Assembly (NCBI GenBank): GCA_903970285.1
Contig: CAJCHN010000076.1
Coordinates: forward strand, 27,925-91,924
DNA length: 64,000 nt
DNA from: Rhodanobacteraceae bacterium
Lineage (GTDB): Bacteria; Acidobacteriota; Terriglobia; Terriglobales; Acidobacteriaceae
Direction of reading: 5' to 3'
In this document: positions 37,283 to 46,480 of the stretch, in pieces
Position numbering within the stretch: the stretch's first letter is position 1
Layout of the letters: every line of letters starts with the position of its first letter
Position numbers and translations under genes: made by a program
The notes under the pieces: model-generated
The model's input: only the letters and a program-made list of their open reading frames with translations
Told to the model about the DNA's origin: nothing
Database searches by the model: none

Positions 37283-38433
37283 CAGTCCGTCTCGTCTTCC
37301 GCCGCCGCGCGCCCGCTCCGCGCCAGGCGTCGCGGAATCAACCCCAGCGAACGCTGCAGATGCTGCGGCGTCAGAATCCCGACCACGGCTTCGCCCTCGA
37401 CCACTGGCACAATCTGCAGCGAGTTGCCGTTCTGTCCGCCCACGGCGCGGTTCAGCGTCTCCATCAATCCATCCTCGGCATGCGCTGTCTGGAACGTCCG
37501 CGTCATGATCCCCTGAACATAGCCGTTGCCGTTCGCGGCCAGCGCTTCCAGGATGCCCTGCCGCCCGACGGCCCCCACCATATTGCCCCCACGCACCACG
37601 GGAAAAACATCCTGCAGCGTGTGCCGCGCCTGCATCATCGCATCTTCCAGCGTGGCGCTTGCCGGGAGGATGGAGTAGTCGGTGAGCATCACTTCACCTA
37701 CCCGGGTGGCATCCGTCTCCCGTTCGGGCAGCAATCCCTGGCGTTCCACCTGCGCCCCCAGCAGCACGCCCAGCCCAGCCATCATCACCCAGGCATTCAG
37801 TGAGACCACGCCATAGGTGATCAGCGCCACCGCAATCCAGAAGCTCATGCGCACCAGCGCCTGCATCCGGCCGGGAAGCAGACGCACGGAGGATCCTGCG
37901 CCGCGCACCATCTCGCCGCGCGCGAGCCGGCCTCCGTCCAGCGGCCAGGCGGGCAGGAAGTTCAACGCTGCCAGAAGCAGGTTGACCCACACCATGGCCC
38001 GCAGAAGGTTGGAAGGCGACACCCACGGGACGCCCAGCAGATTCACTCCCGGCGAGATGGTAAGCACAAATCCTCCCACCATCAGGGCAAACAGCAGGTT
38101 CGCCAGCGGCCCCACCAGAGCCATACCGCGCTGGATGGCGCGCTCCCCGGCTCTCGTCTCCGCTTCGAGCGAAGCATAGCTCAACAGCCCGCCGGTTGGC
38201 AGCAGCAGAACACTGCGAACACCAAGCGAGAAGAAGCTTGCGGCGATGGCGCGCGCGGTCTCCCGCACCAGCACCGCCAGCAGCAGCAATGCCCAAAGAA
38301 CCAGCCCACGCATCGGCGGCCGGTCCAATGCACTGGCCCATACTGTCGCCGGCAGCAGCAGAAAGAGGAAGAACCAGTGCATCCGGATCTCCACCCCAAA
38401 GATCTTGCCGACACTGAACGACCACCCAGCCAT
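37282..38433 (-). CDS. M50-like membrane protein with CBS domains, zinc motif lost
   Basis: The 383-residue protein matches the site-2 protease (SpoIVFB-like) architecture: several membrane helices, then two CBS domains (VGEVMLTDYSILPASATLED and VPVVEGEAVVGILTPQHLQR). The second metal motif region is preserved (NFLPAWPLDGGRL). The first motif, normally HExxH, reads VRETARAIAA, so both His ligands are Arg. It therefore cannot bind zinc in the usual way and is probably not a protease. The start is ATG 38433 (MAGWSFSVGKIFGVEIRMHW), which fits the family N-terminus; the frame opens at 38589. It overlaps the LptC-LptA gene by one base. Confidence 0.8.
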   Translation of the reverse strand: MAGWSFSVGKIFGVEIRMHWFFLFLLLPATVWASALDRPPMRGLVLWALLLLAVLVRETARAIAASFFSLGVRSVLLLPTGGLLSYASLEAETRAGERAIQRGMALVGPLANLLFALMVGGFVLTISPGVNLLGVPWVSPSNLLRAMVWVNLLLAALNFLPAWPLDGGRLARGEMVRGAGSSVRLLPGRMQALVRMSFWIAVALITYGVVSLNAWVMMAGLGVLLGAQVERQGLLPERETDATRVGEVMLTDYSILPASATLEDAMMQARHTLQDVFPVVRGGNMVGAVGRQGILEALAANGNGYVQGIMTRTFQTAHAEDGLMETLNRAVGGQNGNSLQIVPVVEGEAVVGILTPQHLQRSLGLIPRRLARSGRAAAEDETD

Positions 38434-38481
38434 AGCTTCGATTGTAAGCGCGCCGGCAAAGACCTCCGGTAAACTCGCGAG

Positions 38482-38739
38482 ATGCCGGACTGGCGCAAGA
38501 TCAATCGAAGTTGCTACACCTCGTTCCTTGCCGCATTGCCAGGCGCTGCCCTCGGCTGGTATCTCGACAGGGCCCACCTGCGTGCCCATCCTCCGGGCGG
38601 GGAATGGTTCTCGGGTCTTGACACCACATACGACCCGATTCTGTTTGGATTGCTTGGGGCAGCGCTGACTTTCGTTGTCGCCTTCGTCGTCAGCACCATC
38701 GCGCAGATGCCGCCCGGTCCGCCGGAATCGCCAGAGTAG
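38482..38739 (+). CDS. Small membrane protein, function unknown
   Basis: An 85-residue protein with two probable membrane segments (SFLAALPGAALGWYL and ILFGLLGAALTFVVAFVV), starting at ATG 38482. It is divergent from the M50-like gene and ends 31 bases before rsmD. I do not recognise a family. The hydrophobic pattern and the position make it a plausible gene. Confidence 0.55.
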   Translation: MPDWRKINRSCYTSFLAALPGAALGWYLDRAHLRAHPPGGEWFSGLDTTYDPILFGLLGAALTFVVAFVVSTIAQMPPGPPESPE

Positions 38740-38770
38740 AGCCGTGCCGCGGGCTTACAATGGCAGGAGC

Positions 38771-39370
38771 ATGCGCGTCATCGCAGGCACGTATCGTTCC
38801 CGGCTCCTTAGCTCGCCTCCAGGCATCCATACCCGGCCTACCAGCGACCGCCTCCGCGAAACCCTCTTCAACATCCTCGCGCCCCGCATCTCCGGGTCCC
38901 GCTTCGCCGATCTCTTCGCCGGTACCGGGGCTGTCGGCATCGAGGCCATCTCGCGCGGCGCAGCCCACGTCTTCTTCGCCGAAAAAGCCCCGCCCGCATT
39001 GAAGGCGCTAAAGACCAACCTGCAGGCCCTGCGAATTGCCTCCGGATACACGCTCGAGGACCGCGGCGTCACCGCCCTGCTGCAGCGCCTGGCCAAACTT
39101 CCCGATCCCCTCGACATCGTCTTCCTCGACCCGCCCTACGATGCGGAGGCCGACTACATCCAGACCCTCGGCTTCCTTGGCAGCCCGGCCAACTCATCGC
39201 TCCTCGCACCCGGGGCCCTCATCCTCGCCGAGCACGCCACCCGCGGATTCCGACCGCCGGAGCACTGCGGACGCCTGCAGCGCAGGCGCGTCTGCAAGCA
39301 GGGCGACACGTCCGTCAGCTTCTACACCACCGAAGCTCCAACTCTTGACTCACAAACTCCAATCTCTTAG
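38771..39370 (+). CDS. rsmD: 16S rRNA (guanine966-N2)-methyltransferase RsmD
   Basis: RsmD methylates G966 of 16S rRNA. The 199-residue product shows MRVIAGTYRSRLLSSPPG, TRPTSDRLRETLFNIL, the SAM-binding motif FADLFAGTGAVGIEAISRG, and the catalytic motif DIVFLDPPYD. The start is ATG 38771 behind AGGAG; the frame opens upstream at 38675. The last codons (APTLDSQTPIS) run into an AACTC-rich stretch similar to 28183-28221, so the C-terminus may have been altered by a repeat. Confidence 0.93.
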   Translation: MRVIAGTYRSRLLSSPPGIHTRPTSDRLRETLFNILAPRISGSRFADLFAGTGAVGIEAISRGAAHVFFAEKAPPALKALKTNLQALRIASGYTLEDRGVTALLQRLAKLPDPLDIVFLDPPYDAEADYIQTLGFLGSPANSSLLAPGALILAEHATRGFRPPEHCGRLQRRRVCKQGDTSVSFYTTEAPTLDSQTPIS

Positions 39371-39459
39371 ATCCACCGCACCATTGGAGACTCGCCTGGA
39401 TGCTCCTCGAAGCGCCAGAGTCTATCTCCGGTTGCTGTGGAGTAGAACTCTCAAAGATT

Positions 39460-39485
39460 GCCGTTTCTCGTGGTAGAAAAACGGC
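39460..39485. repeat. Hairpin repeat, rsmD downstream copy
   Basis: GCCGTTTCTCGTGGTAGAAA followed by AACGGC forms a hairpin with a GCCGTTT/AAACGGC stem, then GTTGACC. It resembles the cores at 7721 and 23301 but lacks the ACTC part of the tail. It lies between rsmD and the convergent hypothetical gene and could also work as a terminator. Confidence 0.45.
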
Positions 39486-39557
39486 GTTGACCGCGTAGCC
39501 GCCCTTGTACACCCAATGGAATTTGCGGTAGCTGGACGGCTGCCGCTGAACTCTCCG

Positions 39558-40160
39558 TCATCTCCCCCGGAGTCCTTTCTGGCCCGAATCCACCTGATAG
39601 CCTCCGCCGCTCGACTCACCCGTCCTCAAGTCCACCTGAAACTCCACTTCGACGTCCTTCATCAGGTCCCACCCAAACCCGCGCATCCAGCTCCCCGCCA
39701 CTTCAACCACGCGAATCCCTTCCCACGACAGTCGTCGTGTCTCCCATTCCACCCGTTCGCGGCGCCACGCCAGCACATGGTGGAACCCGACAAACAGCAG
39801 CAATCCAGCGTCGAGCGCGGAATGCACCGAGATGACCGGCTTCACCGGGAGCAGCGTTACCTTTTCAGGTCTAAGCGTGTTTGCCAGGTACGCATACCCG
39901 CCTGCCAGCAGGCAGATTTCATCCGCGTCCGGACACGCGAAGACCCCGGTCGGCACCGACGGATCGCGAAATCCCAGCGCCGCCGTCGCCAGGTACGCCC
40001 CGCCCTGCCGCGGCAGCACCATCACGTTCAGGGCACCGCGCGCCAGCGCTTCCTCCTCGCCCGCAATCCGCATCGGCCACACATAGGAGTTGGCGGGCGC
40101 GATCAGAGGCGGCCGCAGCAGTACCTCGGCCGCCCAACTCTGCGCAAATCCATCGCTCAC
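39558..40160 (-). CDS. Hypothetical protein in trans-sulfuration operon
   Basis: The 200-residue product is not recognised. It has a regular composition with stretches such as LLRPPLIAPANSYVWPMRIA and CLLAGGYAYLANTLRPEKVT. No signal peptide or membrane helix is clear. The start is GTG 40160, overlapping the stop of the PLP enzyme gene (GTGA), which supports translational coupling; the frame opens far upstream inside that gene. It is the last gene of the thiL-PLP enzyme operon. Confidence 0.65.
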   Translation of the reverse strand: MSDGFAQSWAAEVLLRPPLIAPANSYVWPMRIAGEEEALARGALNVMVLPRQGGAYLATAALGFRDPSVPTGVFACPDADEICLLAGGYAYLANTLRPEKVTLLPVKPVISVHSALDAGLLLFVGFHHVLAWRRERVEWETRRLSWEGIRVVEVAGSWMRGFGWDLMKDVEVEFQVDLRTGESSGGGYQVDSGQKGLRGR

Positions 40161-41305
40161 CGGACGACCCCTCCCAGCCCATCGAGCGCCCGCTCCATGT
40201 CCGCAATCAGGTCGCCCGCATCCTCCAGGCCTACGCTCATTCGGATGAATCCCGGCGCCACGCCATCGTGCCCCCACCGCGCTCGGCGCTCCGCAGTCGT
40301 GGTCACCCCGCCGAAGCTGGTGGCCTCGGTGATCAGTTCCGCAGACGACAAGAAGCGCTCGGCCGCCTGCTTGCCCGCTAGCGTAAACGACAGCACCGGT
40401 CCGAAGGAGCGCATCTGCGCCGCTGCCACGGCATGCCCAGGATGCGTCGGCAGCCCGGGGTAAAGGACATGTTCCACCTCGTCGCGTGAACGCAGAAACT
40501 CCGCCACCTTCAAAGCGCTGGCGGACATCCGTTCCAGCCGCAGCGGCAGCGTCGCCAGCGAACGCAGCGCCAGCCACGCCTCCATTGGCCCGGCGATGCC
40601 GCCAGTCAGCTCGCGATAGCGGTCGATCTTCTGCAGCAGCTCGGAATCACGCACTGCAACATGCCCCAGCAGCACGTCGCTATGCCCGCACATGGCTTTC
40701 GAATCCGAGCAAACCGACAGGTCCGCGCCCAGCTCCAGGGGGCGCTGGCCGAGCGGCGTCGCCGTGGTGTTGTCCACCGCCACCAGCGCACCCGCCTGCC
40801 GCGCCGCGGCTACCACCGCCCGCACGTCCGCTATGTCGAGCTCGGGATTTCCCGGCGTCTCCAGCCAAACCATGCGCGCGCCCGCCAGAGTCTTCGGCGA
40901 AGCCAACTCTTCGCCACTTGCGATCCGCACCGACACTCCGCTGGGCGCCAGCAGCTCCTGCAGTAGCTGCTTCACCCCGAAGTAGCAGCCCGCCTGCACC
41001 ACGACGTGCTCGCCCGCGCGCAACACCGCTCCGAACGCTGCCGCCACCGCGCTCAGCCCCGAAGCGAAAACCCGCACGCCCGCCGGTTCATTCCCGGCAT
41101 CGACCTCCAGCTCCCCGATCGCCCGTTCGAGCGCAGTCCACGTGGGCTGATGCGAACGCCCATAGCTATACTCCGTAGCGACCGGATCCCCCGGCGAATG
41201 AAACGTCGACACGAATACCGGCCCCGCATGCACGGCATCACCCCCACGCGCAGGCGTTAACGCCAACCTTGCCGCCCTGGTCGAATCCTTGATCTGACTT
41301 GTCAT
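40157..41305 (-). CDS. PLP-dependent trans-sulfuration enzyme
   Basis: The product belongs to the cystathionine gamma-synthase/gamma-lyase family of PLP enzymes. Visible motifs are TEYSYGRSHQPTWTALERAI near the N-terminus, VWLETPGNPELDIADV and VDNTTATPLGQRPLELGAD, and the PLP Lys in SDSKAMCGHSDVLLGHV. At 382 residues the length is normal. Synthase and lyase activity cannot be told apart by eye. It starts 9 bases after thiL on the minus strand and overlaps the next gene by 4 bases. Confidence 0.88.
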   Translation of the reverse strand: MTSQIKDSTRAARLALTPARGGDAVHAGPVFVSTFHSPGDPVATEYSYGRSHQPTWTALERAIGELEVDAGNEPAGVRVFASGLSAVAAAFGAVLRAGEHVVVQAGCYFGVKQLLQELLAPSGVSVRIASGEELASPKTLAGARMVWLETPGNPELDIADVRAVVAAARQAGALVAVDNTTATPLGQRPLELGADLSVCSDSKAMCGHSDVLLGHVAVRDSELLQKIDRYRELTGGIAGPMEAWLALRSLATLPLRLERMSASALKVAEFLRSRDEVEHVLYPGLPTHPGHAVAAAQMRSFGPVLSFTLAGKQAAERFLSSAELITEATSFGGVTTTAERRARWGHDGVAPGFIRMSVGLEDAGDLIADMERALDGLGGVVR

Positions 41306-41314
41306 CCCACCAGC

Positions 41315-42256
41315 TTACGCAAGATGCTCCCAACCCCCGGCCAGCAGCTCTTCCCCGCCCGCAACCTGCACCAGCGGCCCCTCCCCACCGATCATCGTCC
41401 CGATCCGGGTCACCCACACCGCCGCAAGCTGCTTCGGCACCTTTACGCCTGCCATCGCGGTGAACAACAGCTCATAGTCCTCGCCGCCGTTGAGCGCCTG
41501 CTCCAGAGTCGCCCCGGCAGCCATCGGAATCCTGTCGAGATCCACCTCCGCTCGCACCCCCGACGCCGCACAGATCTGCCGCAGATCGGACGACAATCCG
41601 TCACTGATATCCATGCAGGCGGTCGCCCACCCGCGCCGCATCAGCGTCAATCCCACATCCATGCGTGGCTCTGGAAACGTCTGCGGATGGCCTGAGCCCG
41701 CCCACGCCACACCCTCCGCGAGGGCTTTCAGTTCCGCTGCCGCGCCGCCCAGGCTCCCGGTCACAAAGATGCCATCGCCCACCCGCGCTCCCACCCGACG
41801 CATGGCACGCATCTTGTTGAGCGCGCCGATCACGACCACGTCCGCCATGATCTCCTCGCCTGTCGCCTCGCCGGTGTCGCCGCCCGCGAGCTCCACGTCG
41901 TAGCGAGCGGCGAGCGCCTGGAAGCCGGCCATGAATCCGTCGAACCAACCCTCGTCGAACCCACGAGGCAGCGCAACCGACAGGAACGCGGCCACCGGTC
42001 TCGCGCCCATGGCCGCTACGTCTGAAAGCCCGCGCGCCAGGCAGCGGTGCCCCGCCGATTCAGCCGAGTGCCAGTCCCGGCGAAAGTGCCGGCCCTCCAG
42101 GCAGAGGTCGGTGGTCACCACCACCTCCTGCCCGGTCAGAACCTTCAGGATCGCACAGTCATCCCCGATCCCCACCCGCACGCCAGCATTGCGCGTTCTG
42201 GTGTTGGCCTTGATCCGCCGAATTAGCTCCAGCTCTCCCGTACCCGCACTCGTCAT
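41315..42256 (-). CDS. thiL: Thiamine-monophosphate kinase ThiL
   Basis: ThiL makes thiamine diphosphate from the monophosphate, the last step of thiamine biosynthesis. Motifs: GELELIRRIKANTR at the N-terminus, GIGDDCAIL, TTDLCLEGRHFRRDWH, RGLSDVAAMGARPVAAFLS, GGDTGEATGEEIMADVVVIG and ACMDISDGLSSDL. The start is set at ATG 42256 (MTSAGTGELELI), which gives the usual N-terminus and 313 residues; ATG 42289 is an alternative, and the frame opens at 42403. Confidence 0.92.
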   Translation of the reverse strand: MTSAGTGELELIRRIKANTRTRNAGVRVGIGDDCAILKVLTGQEVVVTTDLCLEGRHFRRDWHSAESAGHRCLARGLSDVAAMGARPVAAFLSVALPRGFDEGWFDGFMAGFQALAARYDVELAGGDTGEATGEEIMADVVVIGALNKMRAMRRVGARVGDGIFVTGSLGGAAAELKALAEGVAWAGSGHPQTFPEPRMDVGLTLMRRGWATACMDISDGLSSDLRQICAASGVRAEVDLDRIPMAAGATLEQALNGGEDYELLFTAMAGVKVPKQLAAVWVTRIGTMIGGEGPLVQVAGGEELLAGGWEHLA

Positions 42257-42507
42257 CCCCTGCAAACCCTCCGAGGTGACTTTGAGCATAATCTTCGTCG
42301 AATCCCACTTTGGTCCGCTGCCTTCGCCTTGCCCGCCGGGGATATCCTTGTTACCCTTGAAGGGTTGCCTGTTCGTTCTCCTATTTTTGAATGCGATTCG
42401 CAATTCCGGATTCGTCTCTGGCTGAAGACCGCCAGCCGGCGAGTCCTGCGTACAACACCGTTCGTCAAGACCATGGGGCCATCACGCTGAGGATCGAGGA
42501 TCGACGC

Positions 42508-43563
42508 TTGAGTACGAAAAAACGCTTTTATATCCTCTTCGTCTCGCGTGAGCCCGACGGCACCCTCAACAAGGTGCCCATTCCCCTGCATTACGCTTAT
42601 GTCTTCGTCGCCGCGGCCGCGATTGGCATGTTTACCATCACCGGCCTGGCCGGGTCGTACACACGCATGCTGATCAAGACGGCGCGCTTCAACCAGCTCC
42701 GGCAGGATCACCAGTCGCTGCAGAAGGACTATGCGACGCTCGAAAAGCAGGCGCACCAGAAAGACGTTCAGGCCGCCTCGCTGGGATCGCTGGCCACCGA
42801 AGTTTCGGCCCTCTACGGCCTTACTGCCGGCAAGATCGGCAGCCTGCACGTCGGCGGCAATCCGGCCCGGCCATCCACCACGCTGGTCACCGCGGCCACC
42901 TCGGCGCCGCTCAAAGACTTCGACTCCGCCAGCTTCAATAACGACTCCTACTACAAGTCGGTCGATGCGTTCTACGCTCTGCGGTCCTCGGCGCTCGATG
43001 GCGACGCCACCCGCATCCTCGCCGCTCCGCCCAATCTCGGGCGCATGATGAACCCCATCATGCCCGGCCACGATCTTGCCGGACTCGGCTACCCGGGAGG
43101 CAGCCTCGACTTCGCAACCAGCGAGATTCCCACTCTCTGGCCGGTCACCGGGCCAATTACCTCCTCCTTCGGCGAACGCGAGAATCCCTTCGGCGGAGGC
43201 AACGACGAAGGTGAGTTCCACCCCGGCATCGACATCTCCGGCCCGCTCGGAACCCCCATCCACGCCACCGCCGATGGCGTCGTGGTCGCCGCCGAGGTGG
43301 TCAACGGCTATGGTCGCGAGGTCACCATCGACCACGGCCACGGCCTCGAAACCCTCTATGGCCATATGAGCGGATTCGCCGTCAGCGCCGGCCAGTCCGT
43401 CACCCGCGGACAGGTGATCGGTTACATCGGCCACACCGGCCGCACCACCGGCAACCACGTCCACTACGAGGTCCGCATCCACAACACTCCAGTAAACCCG
43501 CACAAATATCTGCGCACCACGCTAGCCGATTTCGGCACCAGCCCCGCAGTGCCCGCCATGTAG
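42508..43563 (+). CDS. M23-family metallopeptidase (murein hydrolase type)
   Basis: The C-terminal domain (about 230-340) is a LytM/M23 endopeptidase. The zinc ligands are visible: HPGIDISGPLGTPIHA (HxxxD) and GNHVHYEVRIHNTPVNP (HxH). GHMSGFAVSAGQSVTRGQVI matches the family. A membrane helix is near residues 30-50 (YVFVAAAAIGMFTITGLAG), and a coiled coil follows (QLRQDHQSLQKDYATLEKQ). It probably acts on peptidoglycan in the periplasm. I prefer TTG 42508 (STKKRFYILFVSREPDG) with GAGG upstream; the frame opens at ATG 42391. The product is 351 residues. Confidence 0.88.
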   Translation: MSTKKRFYILFVSREPDGTLNKVPIPLHYAYVFVAAAAIGMFTITGLAGSYTRMLIKTARFNQLRQDHQSLQKDYATLEKQAHQKDVQAASLGSLATEVSALYGLTAGKIGSLHVGGNPARPSTTLVTAATSAPLKDFDSASFNNDSYYKSVDAFYALRSSALDGDATRILAAPPNLGRMMNPIMPGHDLAGLGYPGGSLDFATSEIPTLWPVTGPITSSFGERENPFGGGNDEGEFHPGIDISGPLGTPIHATADGVVVAAEVVNGYGREVTIDHGHGLETLYGHMSGFAVSAGQSVTRGQVIGYIGHTGRTTGNHVHYEVRIHNTPVNPHKYLRTTLADFGTSPAVPAM

Positions 43564-43947
43564 TGCAATCCACGCAATGTAGCTTGCACCGGCTCACGTC
43601 ATTGTCCAATGGCTGCGCGCTTCGCTTTGCATGCAGGATCGGTCCGCCGGTACGCTACAGTCCTTGCATGCGCGCGATCCTTCTGGCAGCCGTATCCCTG
43701 CCCTTGGCTCCGGCCGTGCAGGCGCAGGCCATCGAACTCTACGCGACCTTTACCAACACCTACAGCATCAACATCCGTACCCGCCATCCACCGCCACCAC
43801 CGGCCTGGCCCCGCATTTCTAATCCCTTTTATGCCCTGCATTTGTAAGCCCGGCACTTCGAAGCCCAGACGCAGGCTTTCACATACTGTGAATAGGTGCT
43901 TGATCGTGTTTCAGCGGTGTTAAGCCTTCCTGCCCGAACCTGAGATA
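43564..43947. other. Spacer, with a possible small secreted peptide
   Basis: About 380 bases. The only plausible frame is the 59-codon one at 43668-43847, listed separately. Other frames are Arg/Pro-rich and look non-coding. No terminator or promoter is clear. Confidence 0.4.
43668..43847 (+). CDS. Possible small secreted peptide or barrel-protein remnant
   Basis: The 59-codon frame begins MRAILLAAVSLPLAPAVQAQ, a convincing signal peptide, followed by AIELYATFTNTYSINIRTRH and a Pro-rich end. The first mature residues resemble the start of outer-membrane barrel proteins, so it may be a truncated relic. No ribosome binding site is evident. Treat as tentative. Confidence 0.3.
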   Translation: MRAILLAAVSLPLAPAVQAQAIELYATFTNTYSINIRTRHPPPPPAWPRISNPFYALHL

Positions 43948-43968
43948 ATGAAGCGGGGGCAATCCCGT

Positions 43969-45204
43969 ATGAAGCGCACACGCTATACCAGGTTCACCGG
44001 TGATCTCAGCTCCTCGGTCGATCTCGACGATCTGATGCAGGCGCTCTCCGACTTTTTGCTCGACTCCGGCTTCCAGGATCCCATGTCGCGCTTCCAGTCG
44101 CTCGACGGCGACCAGACCCTGGAGAATCTGCGCGAAGCCATCCGCCAGGCGCTCGACTCCGGCGAACTCTTCGACGAAGAGACTCAGGAGAAATACGAAT
44201 CCCTTGCGGAAGAGCAGATCGAAGAACTCATCGATCAAATCATTCAGAAGATGCAGGAGCAGAACTTCATCAACGCCGAAAAGCCGCAGGAATCCGGGCA
44301 AGGCAACTCGGGCGATGGAGAAAACGCCCGCTTTGAAGTCACTGACAAGGGTATGGACTTTCTCGGCTACAAGGCTCTGCGCGAACTCCTGGGGCCGCTC
44401 GGTAAGTCGTCGCTCGGCCGTCACGACACTCGCCACGAAGCCTCGGGCGTGGAGACCAACGGGTCTTCCAAGCCCTATGAATTCGGCGACTCGCTCAACC
44501 TCGACATCACCGCTACCCTTTCAAACGTCTTCGCCCGTGAAGGCACCGACTTCAACCGCCATAACGGCCGGTTGAACCTGGAATATTCCGACTTGCAGGT
44601 ACAGCAGGCCGACTATCAATCCTCCTGCGCTACCGTGGTCCTGCTCGACTGCTCGCACTCCATGATCCTGTACGGAGAAGACCGCTTCACTCCGGCAAAG
44701 CGCGTCGCCATGGCGCTCTCGCACCTCATCCGCACGCAGTACCCAGGCGATACGATCGACCTCGTCCTCTTCCACGATACGGCCGAGCACATCCCCATCG
44801 GCCAGCTTCCCCGGGTCAAGGTGGGACCCCACTACACCAACACCCGCGAGGGTCTCCGCCTCGCCCAGCGCATCCTCGCCCGCTCCAACAAGGACATGCG
44901 CCAGATTGTCATGATTACCGATGGCAAGCCCTCCGCCCTCACCCTCCCCGATGGCCGCATCTACAAGAACGCCTTCGGCCTGGACCCGCTCGTTATCTCC
45001 GAAACCCTCGAAGAGGTCAGCCGCTGCAAGCGCTCCAACATCATGATTAACACCTTCATGCTCGCGTCCGACTTCCAGCTGGTGCAGTTCGTCCAGCAGG
45101 TCTCGCAGATGTGCCGCGGCAAAGCCTACTTCACGACCCCCGAGACCTTAGGTAGCTACCTCCTGATGGACTTCATGTCGCGAAGAATGAAAACCATACA
45201 TTAG
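43969..45204 (+). CDS. VWA-domain protein
   Basis: The C-terminal half is a von Willebrand A domain with an intact metal site: [18 protein letters not shown] (DxSxS) and [16 protein letters not shown]. The N-terminal half is charged and helical ([20 protein letters not shown]), without known motif. Such proteins often work with MoxR-type AAA+ ATPases as chaperone-like pairs, but none is nearby. No signal peptide is present. The start may be ATG 43969 ([13 protein letters not shown]), which matches the usual start, or ATG 43948. Confidence 0.82.
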   Translation: MKRTRYTRFTGDLSSSVDLDDLMQALSDFLLDSGFQDPMSRFQSLDGDQTLENLREAIRQALDSGELFDEETQEKYESLAEEQIEELIDQIIQKMQEQNFINAEKPQESGQGNSGDGENARFEVTDKGMDFLGYKALRELLGPLGKSSLGRHDTRHEASGVETNGSSKPYEFGDSLNLDITATLSNVFAREGTDFNRHNGRLNLEYSDLQVQQADYQSSCATVVLLDCSHSMILYGEDRFTPAKRVAMALSHLIRTQYPGDTIDLVLFHDTAEHIPIGQLPRVKVGPHYTNTREGLRLAQRILARSNKDMRQIVMITDGKPSALTLPDGRIYKNAFGLDPLVISETLEEVSRCKRSNIMINTFMLASDFQLVQFVQQVSQMCRGKAYFTTPETLGSYLLMDFMSRRMKTIH

Positions 45205-45365
45205 GCATCAGTTTTCGACAGCGCGCACCGGTTCAAAACTCCAGGAAGTGTGCTTTTCAAGAAAACGGTACGAAGTACCTGCCGGCGATCGAGGCGCTTT
45301 TGCCGTTGCCTTTCGCTCGAAACTTAATACCCAATCCATGTTCTAACCTTTGCGGAGGTTCTTGT

Positions 45366-46391
45366 ATGCCCCGCGCTTTCCCTGCCTTCCTCCTCACGCT
45401 TTCGCTCGTCGCCTGCGGCTCCGGATCGGTCGTCACGCCTTCGACCACCGCTGTGAAGGCAACCGCCGCTATCTGGCTGCACCCGCTGCCGCCCGGCACC
45501 AGCAACCCAAGCAATCCACCAGACTCCGGCTCCATCGACTTCCTCAAGCTCTTCGCCAGCGACGCCCCGTGGCCCATCGCCGTCGCCCACACCCAGGTCA
45601 TCGGACTCTATGCCGGATGGATCGTCTCCATCGATGACCAGGATCTGCAGTCGTTGGTCACCTTCCTGAACGCCCACAACATGGGTATCGAAATTGAAGC
45701 GCCCGCCATGCAGGCGCTCGCCACCTGCGGCACCGGCGTCGAGGGCTACGCGCCCTATGGGGTCTCGCTGCACGACTTCACCCTCGCCTACCTTCAGCGG
45801 CTCAAGCAACTCAACGCCCAGGTAGCCTACCTCAAGGTGGACGAGCCCTTCTACTTCGGCAACGTAACCAACGATCCCCGCTCTTGCAACTTCTCGCTCA
45901 CGAATATTGCCAGCCAGGTAGGCCAGTATACCCGCCTCGTCAAAACCGTCTATCCCAGCGCCCAGGTGGGCGACGTGGAACCCGTCTTCGCCGACGGCGG
46001 CTACCCCATGGCCACGGCCGCCGCCCTCGCCCAGTGGCACCAGACCTACCAGCAGGTCACCGGCGCAGCCTTTCCCTTCTTTTTCGCCGATATCGACTGG
46101 AGCAACCCCACCTGGCCGGCCCTTGTGAAGACGCTCGAAGCCCAGACCCGCCAGCAGGGCATGAACTTCGGCATCATCTACATCGGCGACCAGACCGACA
46201 CCTCGGACCTGGAGTGGACCTCCAAGGCCTACGCCCGCTTTCAGGCCTACCAGCTCACCAACGCAGGCACGCCCGACTACGTTCTCTTCCAGTCCTGGGA
46301 ACCGCATCCCACATACTGCCTGCCCGAAAGCGACTCCACCACCTTTACCGGCCTGATCGACGCCTACATTCAGGCCACTGGCACGGAGTAA
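45366..46391 (+). CDS. Lipoprotein of unknown function, TIM-barrel-like
   Basis: The signal peptide MPRAFPAFLLTLSLVACGS has a lipobox (LVAC), so the mature protein is membrane-anchored. The rest (341 residues in total) suggests a glycosidase-like barrel: VIGLYAGWIVSIDDQDLQSL, QVAYLKVDEPFYFGNV with a possible catalytic Glu, FPFFFADIDWSNPTWP and FGIIYIGDQTDTSDLEW. The family is not recognised. GGAGG precedes ATG 45366 by 8 bases, which fixes the start over the upstream open frame. A hairpin terminator follows. Confidence 0.75.
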   Translation: MPRAFPAFLLTLSLVACGSGSVVTPSTTAVKATAAIWLHPLPPGTSNPSNPPDSGSIDFLKLFASDAPWPIAVAHTQVIGLYAGWIVSIDDQDLQSLVTFLNAHNMGIEIEAPAMQALATCGTGVEGYAPYGVSLHDFTLAYLQRLKQLNAQVAYLKVDEPFYFGNVTNDPRSCNFSLTNIASQVGQYTRLVKTVYPSAQVGDVEPVFADGGYPMATAAALAQWHQTYQQVTGAAFPFFFADIDWSNPTWPALVKTLEAQTRQQGMNFGIIYIGDQTDTSDLEWTSKAYARFQAYQLTNAGTPDYVLFQSWEPHPTYCLPESDSTTFTGLIDAYIQATGTE

Positions 46392-46413
46392 CCTCTACGG
46401 CAGCAAAAAGAAA

Positions 46414-46441
46414 GCGGGAAGACCTCCGAGCGCCTTCCCGC
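46414..46441. terminator. Bidirectional terminator between lipoprotein and receptor genes
   Basis: An 8-base stem GCGGGAAG / CTTCCCGC closes a 12-base loop. It is flanked by A-rich sequence on the left and TGTTTGCTTT on the right, so it can serve both convergent genes. Confidence 0.7.
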
Positions 46442-46480
46442 CTGTTTGCTTTCAACACCGTTTTGATTCTTGACTTCAGT

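Noticed and set aside
45251..45272. TTTTCAAGAAAA hairpin as a further copy of the dispersed repeat
   Set aside because: Only the TTTTC/GAAAA arms and ACGG match; the tail ACTCG is missing, so the similarity may be chance.
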